Part shown: in pieces, positions 61,301 to 64,000 of the stretch
Layout of the letters: the number at the start of each line of letters is the position of its first letter
How positions within the stretch are numbered: the stretch's first letter is position 1
Assembly (NCBI RefSeq): GCF_023544465.1
Contig: NZ_JALPVL010000007.1
Coordinates: forward strand, 434,001-498,000
Length of the DNA stretch: 64,000 nucleotides
Direction: 5' to 3'
Source: Paractinoplanes maris
GTDB taxonomy: Bacteria; Actinomycetota; Actinomycetes; Mycobacteriales; Micromonosporaceae
Translations under genes and position numbers: made by a program
Notes under the pieces: generated by a model
Seen by the model: the letters and a program-made list of their open reading frames with translations, nothing else
Told to the model about the DNA's origin: nothing
Databases searched by the model: none

Positions 61301-61515
61301 AGCCGCCGCAGATGAGACACATACGCCTGGAGCGACGCGAGCGCCTGCGCCGGCGGGTCCTCCCCCCAGATCTCGTCGACCAGGTGCTCAAGCGAGACTG
61401 GACGATTTGCGTGCACCAGGAGGATGGCGAGCACGGCACGCTGCTTCGGGCGGCCCAGCTGCAGCAGCCGCCCGCCCTCCGCCACTTCGAGCGGTCCGAG
61501 AATGTTGAACTTCAC
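58330..61515 (-). CDS. SARP/AfsR-type regulator with BTAD, AAA-type ATPase and TPR-like region
   Basis: A 1061-residue transcriptional activator. It starts KFNILGPLEVAEGGRLLQLG, an OmpR-type winged helix (about 1-95), followed by the bacterial transcriptional activator domain (about 100-245; AHPYRESLHGFRMLALYRSG). A STAND/AAA-type ATPase has Walker A in LTGEPGVGKTRLAEEL and Walker B in LLVVIDDLQWADAG. The last 400 residues are helical repeats (GAAREHLEQSLGLAAAAPD and similar). Such regulators switch on secondary metabolism. The GTG at 61515 fits the family start. The nearest biosynthetic candidate is the FAAL protein at 52165. Confidence 0.9.
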   Translation of the reverse strand: MKFNILGPLEVAEGGRLLQLGRPKQRAVLAILLVHANRPVSLEHLVDEIWGEDPPAQALASLQAYVSHLRRLLEPVREARTPARVLVSQPPGYRIAVAPEDLDAARFQALATQGRQLLGTGDPERAADLLGQALALWRGPVLADFADASFAREERARLDELRLGALEDRIAADLARGRPAIDLAELDQLTKAHPYRESLHGFRMLALYRSGRQAEALSAYQDVRRMLNEDLGIDPRPQLEVLHQQILRHAPDLDQAVARWSAPDTAVHAAEAGPVPDPERTLVGRTTQLSSLDRALAASVAGHGRLVLLTGEPGVGKTRLAEELARRSTGVAVAWGRCGEEPGAPPFWPWTQVLRELIADLPYDDREALLAPHLPVLGSILIDPAGEQAAAPPVVDVEAVRFRLCRAVVALLHRLAARRPLLVVIDDLQWADAGTLRVLPALAGELGTARILVAATYRDPDPAGKAVLRDTLAALARLPTVDRVALHGLSETDVRQLMAANLRASPDGGLVRVVHDRSAGNPFFVLELVRLLGSDRRLAAAEQAAAHEVPVGVRDVLRRRLAGLPEQTRSVLLVAAVIGREFNLDVVRDVSGLDDESALDAIEAALLSGLVVEDTAVGRYRFAHALVREAIHGEVSRVRQARLHARVAQALAGRPGWADRAGLHWWLASPVVGTRTALPHLLAAADHALATLAHEGAEQHLRHALELLVGEAESTERMRSELDVQMRLSMLFAQLDGAQSAAGRAAVTRARELAEQLADGPATIAAYRSLYEVAVARAEHADARRLAERILDLGQQMADPLALALAQLAVGRTLWCMGEPGAAREHLEQSLGLAAAAPDPSHQALPVDITVRLQLAPVLDLLGHGHDATAQVDSAIAATGTAAPLVRAAVFTSAALIGALRRDVTTAGLHAGRALELAGPLPAWFSYASAVRSWTRALTGDPAGGARALRQNVDEIQSRGARHLVPWVLGLLAEAEALSGHSEEALRLLDEALVQVTQTGERMYEAELHRLRGRTLLANGPSRRADARAELETSQEIARRQGAELLARRAAKDLRRLDVAR

Positions 61516-61637
61516 CGCACCGCCCGTCTCCACCGGTGGGAGTCGCACGGACCATGTTATAGCGCCTCCGGAACCAGGGAACCCCGCACATCGGACATGA
61601 TCGGAGCCTACGGGCGCCGTCGAACGAGGGCGACGCC

Positions 61638-61985
61638 TCAGGAGCCGGGTGGCCGCCACGGCACCGTTGCCGCCGTCGCCCTCTCGTCCGATGCCAGGAT
61701 CGCGGCCACGTCCGCACCGGTGAGGAAGGCGACCATCAGGGTGTTGGTGATGGTCAGCTTGCGGCGGGGTCGATGGTGGTGCCGGCGAGCATCGGCCGGG
61801 CCAGCGACTGCGGTGCCAGCGGCAGAAACGGGATGTCCATGAAGCTGAGGTGGGAGGCCCCGGTGATCTGCACCGTGTGGGCCGGCTTTGCGGTCCGGTC
61901 GAGGGTGATGGCCTTCTCGGCGGCGTACCAGTCGGGGTCGGGGGCGATGCCGACCGCGACGGCATCGTCGGGGGTCAGGTCAGTA
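61638..61985 (-). pseudogene. C-terminal remnant of an alpha/beta hydrolase
   Basis: The frame DLTPDDAVAVGIAPDPDWYA, then QITGASHLSFMDIPFLPL resembles the end of secreted chlorophyllase/PAF-acetylhydrolase-like enzymes, with the active-site His in GASHLSF. It hits a stop at 61754 and the sequence continues in another frame with LTITNTLMVAFLTG, the usual last helix. The N-terminal two thirds are missing. Its 5' edge overlaps the stop of the DUF6653 gene. Confidence 0.6.
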
Positions 61986-62531
61986 CTCCCAGGACGCGTA
62001 CTTGGCGTTGCGCTGTTTCATGTCCTCGTACAGCAGCACCTGCCGGTCGATGTACCACGCCTTGGCGGCCTGCAGGATCACCAGACCGGTGACGGTCGCG
62101 ATCAGGTCGAGCTGGACGAGCCCGTACGCGAGCGCCGCCGCACCGATGGTCTGGATCGCGTAGGTCACCCGCAGCACCTTGGGAGTGAACTGGGCGGGAA
62201 CCGGAACGACGTTTCGCTCCGACCAGACCCGTTCACCGAAGACGCCCTTCGACGCCCAGTTGCGGGTGGACCGGGGCTTGGGAAACAGCAACGGGTTGAC
62301 CATCATGAAGACCAGCGACAAGACGATCGGCACCAGGCACCACCACCCGATCCAGTCGCGACTCCAGATCGACAACGCCAGCAACGGCAGGACCGCGAAC
62401 CGGGTCACGACGCTGACCGGGTTGGCGTGGCGGGTCCAGCTGTCGCCGGTCAGGCCGAACCATTTGGCGACTCGTTGCTCCCCGCTCAGCTTGGTGGTGG
62501 TAGGTGTGCCCGACATGGCCGGAGTACTCAT
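61980..62531 (-). CDS. DUF6653 family membrane protein
   Basis: A 183-residue protein with several hydrophobic segments. It reads VAKWFGLTGDSWTRHANPVS, then VVTRFAVLPLLALSIWSRDW and ends AAKAWYIDRQVLLYEDMKQR followed by NAKYASWEY, as in the DUF6653 family of uncharacterised proteins. GGGAGG lies 6 bases before the ATG at 62531. An inverted, internally deleted second copy, with its upstream region, lies at 63578-63763. Confidence 0.7.
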   Translation of the reverse strand: MSTPAMSGTPTTTKLSGEQRVAKWFGLTGDSWTRHANPVSVVTRFAVLPLLALSIWSRDWIGWWCLVPIVLSLVFMMVNPLLFPKPRSTRNWASKGVFGERVWSERNVVPVPAQFTPKVLRVTYAIQTIGAAALAYGLVQLDLIATVTGLVILQAAKAWYIDRQVLLYEDMKQRNAKYASWEY

Positions 62532-62581
62532 CGTGGACCTCCCTGGTGGCGACTCGACGTGACTGTCACGAGGGTGCGGCA

Positions 62582-62603
62582 CCGGGCTTGACGGCGGCTT
62601 GAC
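62582..62603. repeat. Inverted-repeat partner A of the duplicated DUF6653 upstream region
   Basis: CCGGGCTTGACGGCGGCTTG and two more bases are the reverse complement of 63578-63599 at 20 of 22 positions. It lies about 50 bases upstream of the DUF6653 start. Confidence 0.6.
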
Positions 62604-62639
62604 ACGGAGCATCCCCGCGCGTCAAGTGGTCGCCAAGGC

Positions 62640-63119
62640 GTGGCCACCAGGATGGTGCTCGTGGGAGTTGACGAGGACCCCCGGCCGTCGGGAATCGTGT
62701 TCCGGCGGCTGGGCACGCCGGCCGAACGGTCGCGGGCACGCGCCCTGCTGGACGCCGCCGGGCCCGCGTACCGCTCGCCGCGGCTGGCCGGCGACGAGGT
62801 GTGGTTCGGGCTGTTCGACCTCACCGCGGCCAACGGCGCCGCCCTGACGGCCGCCGCGGCCACGCTACCGACGTCGGCGCGGGTGCTGGAGGCACGCGCG
62901 CTGGTGTGGACAAGTGCACACTGGTCACAGACGTGCGGACGGCTGGTGCGGGAGCTGGCCGATGTGTGCCGGGCGCACGGTGCGGAGTGGATGGTGGCCG
63001 CCGTCGCGGATGGCGACACGGCCGCGGTGCACCTACTGCGCCGCGCCGGCTTCGACACGACCTCGGATCCGGGTCTGCCTGACACTGGCTCCATCGAATG
63101 GCTCATGCGGGACGTCTAA
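62640..63119 (+). CDS. GNAT-like protein of unknown substrate
   Basis: A 159-residue protein. The end AVADGDTAAVHLLRRAGFDT is typical of the last helix-strand of GNAT acetyltransferases (A-x-x-L-x-x-x-G-F). The centre is LPTSARVLEARALVWTSAHW, and the usual acetyl-CoA loop (Q/R-x-x-G-x-G/A) is not evident, so the fold assignment is uncertain. Start GTG at 62640 or ATG at 62652. It is followed by a small membrane protein gene whose ribosome-binding site touches its stop. Confidence 0.55.
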   Translation: MATRMVLVGVDEDPRPSGIVFRRLGTPAERSRARALLDAAGPAYRSPRLAGDEVWFGLFDLTAANGAALTAAAATLPTSARVLEARALVWTSAHWSQTCGRLVRELADVCRAHGAEWMVAAVADGDTAAVHLLRRAGFDTTSDPGLPDTGSIEWLMRDV

Positions 63120-63129
63120 GGAGGCAACG

Positions 63130-63396
63130 GTGCGTCCGTGGTGGCAATGGCTCCTCGGCTGGCTTGGATTCGCGGCGTTGCTCGCGACGCTGATCTTCTA
63201 TGCCGCCAGCGGGCTGCTCGCGCCGGCCTGGGCAGTCGCAGTCCTACTGGTCGTCTGGCTTGGGCTGGTGGTGGCAGCGATCAGACTGCTGCGCCGCCGG
63301 CGACCGCTGTGGGTGCTGATGACGCCGATCGCCGCATGGTTGATCTGGTACGCCGCGTTGACCGCCGGAGAGACCTGGCTCGGCTGGACAGGCTGA
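63130..63396 (+). CDS. Small membrane protein of unknown function
   Basis: An 88-residue protein with three hydrophobic segments: WLLGWLGFAALLATLIFYAA, PAWAVAVLLVVWLGLVVAAI and LWVLMTPIAAWLIWYAAL. AAGGAGG lies 5 bases before the GTG at 63130 and overlaps the end of the previous gene, so the two form an operon. Confidence 0.65.
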   Translation: MRPWWQWLLGWLGFAALLATLIFYAASGLLAPAWAVAVLLVVWLGLVVAAIRLLRRRRPLWVLMTPIAAWLIWYAALTAGETWLGWTG

Positions 63397-63577
63397 CCCC
63401 TCGCCCGAGCGGTCCTCGCCCGGACGCTGACTGCGCTAGCAACCGCAACGACCGGCAACCACATCAGTGGTGCTCGCACTGCGGGCAACTTCGACGCGAT
63501 TCAGTCGCCCGGCGCACGGCACCTTCTCGCCTCGGCGGCGCCGTTCGGCGGGCATTTGACACAGCGCCATACCCGGC

Positions 63578-63599
63578 GTCAAGTCACCGTCAAGCCCGG
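63578..63599. repeat. Inverted-repeat partner B of the duplicated DUF6653 upstream region
   Basis: Pairs with 62582-62603 (20 of 22). It lies just upstream of the DUF6653 remnant on the plus strand, in the same relative position as its partner to the intact gene. Confidence 0.6.
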
Positions 63600-63622
63600 C
63601 CGCGCACGATCGTCTGCGAACG

Positions 63623-63763
63623 AGCTACCCACCCGCTACCGCAGCGGTGGTGGCCGGCGTCGGGCTCGCCCCGGCAGCCAAAGCCTGGTACCTCGAGCGC
63701 ATGGTGCTGCTGTTCGACGACATGAAGACCCGCCACCGCGAGTACTCGGCGTGGGAGTACTGA
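63623..63763 (+). pseudogene. C-terminal remnant of a second DUF6653 gene
   Basis: The frame reads APAAKAWYLERMVLLFDDMK followed by TRHREYSAWEY and a stop. This matches the end of the intact gene at 61980 (AAKAWYIDRQVLLYEDMKQR...SWEY). The N-terminal 140 residues are missing: the upstream repeat at 63578 is followed after only about 25 bases by the C-terminal part. Confidence 0.75.
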
Positions 63764-63803
63764 GGCCACCGCCGCCACGACACCACCCGAATAGAGGGAA
63801 CCG

Positions 63804-64000
63804 ATGAACCGCACCCACATCACCTGCCGGCTCCTCGTCGCCACGGCAACTGCGCTCGCGGTGGCGCTGACAACCGGCGGGCCCGCGGGCGCCCAGCCCG
63901 TGCCGGCAGACCAGGCCGAACGACGCCTGCAACAGGCCCTCGATCGGGTGGTCGCCGCGGGCGCCCCGGGAGCCGTCCTTCTCGACCGGCACGGATCGCG
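63804..64000 (+). CDS. Secreted serine hydrolase (beta-lactamase / DD-peptidase type), N-terminal part
   Basis: The gene runs off the window; 65 residues are visible. It starts MNRTHITCRLLVATATALAV followed by ALTTGGPAGAQPV, a signal peptide with an A-x-A-like cleavage site. RLQQALDRVVAAGAPGAVLL is the usual first helix and strand of class C beta-lactamase / D-alanyl-D-alanine carboxypeptidase-type hydrolases. The catalytic S-x-x-K motif lies beyond the window. Confidence 0.7.
   Translation, partial: MNRTHITCRLLVATATALAVALTTGGPAGAQPVPADQAERRLQQALDRVVAAGAPGAVLLDRHGS

Noticed and set aside
62558..62570. Short palindrome CGTGAC-T-GTCACG upstream of the DUF6653 gene as an ECF41-type promoter
   Set aside because: Neither strand has CGTC at 16-17 bases; it could be an operator, but there is no supporting context.
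1..64000. CRISPR arrays, tRNA or rRNA genes, prophage or conjugative modules
   Set aside because: I looked for regular direct repeats, cloverleaf-like segments and phage or transfer gene products and found none.

Overview
The window looks like chromosome from a high-GC actinobacterium, probably a member of the Micromonosporaceae. This is an inference from the strongly GC-biased third codon positions, the mycothiol-dependent-type enzyme, several SigJ/ECF41-type sigma factors, MmyB-type regulators, a SARP/AfsR-type regulator, DUF3099 and a homodimeric AceE. I see no tRNA, rRNA, CRISPR array or intact mobile element. The window starts inside an aldo/keto reductase gene and ends inside a serine-hydrolase gene.

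Region 1-18.7 kb holds accessory metabolism and regulation: an MFS exporter and a small monooxygenase, a methyltransferase, MarR and XRE regulators each divergent from an enzyme gene, two short-chain dehydrogenases, two ATP-binding anti-sigma-type proteins, LtrA, a sugar isomerase / Gfo-Idh-MocA pair, a DUF1345 membrane protein and a secreted tripeptidyl-aminopeptidase-like hydrolase. Several gene remnants lie between them: an I36-like tail, an AI-2E transporter with lesions, and the tail of a DUF1593-type protein.

Region 18.7-35.4 kb is the most coherent part. It carries TetR-aceE, a type II NADH dehydrogenase, a two-domain universal stress protein, an orphan cytochrome b (QcrB), a small membrane protein, a DUF3099/AttH-like pair, two stand-alone SnoaL-like domains that resemble the C-terminal domain of ECF41 sigma factors, and three complete ECF41/SigJ-type sigma factors. 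Reading the upstream sequences by eye gave ten copies of a motif of the form TGTCACA, 16-17 bases, CGTC, which matches the promoter motif I know for ECF41 sigma factors. In six cases exactly 8 bases separate CGTC from the start codon, which suggests leaderless mRNAs. I read this as a local ECF41-type regulon centred on respiration and pyruvate oxidation. Two decayed IS5-family transposases sit between the sigma genes and qcrB, and a copy of one IS end lies beside aceE.

Region 35.5-52 kb contains an XRE-oxidoreductase-cupin operon, a PucR-type regulator, two TraR/DksA zinc-finger proteins (one behind a strong leader terminator), two CBS-CBS-BON proteins, and a complete Mrp-type Na+/H+ antiporter operon (mnhAB fused, then C, D, E, F, G; every junction overlaps by 4 bases). 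Next to the operon lies a membrane protein with a KhtT-like antiporter-regulator domain, divergent from a MarR gene with two 23-base operators, and a DODA-type dioxygenase.

Region 52-64 kb carries a large fatty-acyl-AMP-ligase / carrier-protein / epimerisation-like protein, a decayed PAP2 gene, a frameshifted secreted hydrolase, a large SARP-AAA-TPR regulator, a DUF6653 gene with an inverted, internally deleted second copy, and small genes of unknown function.
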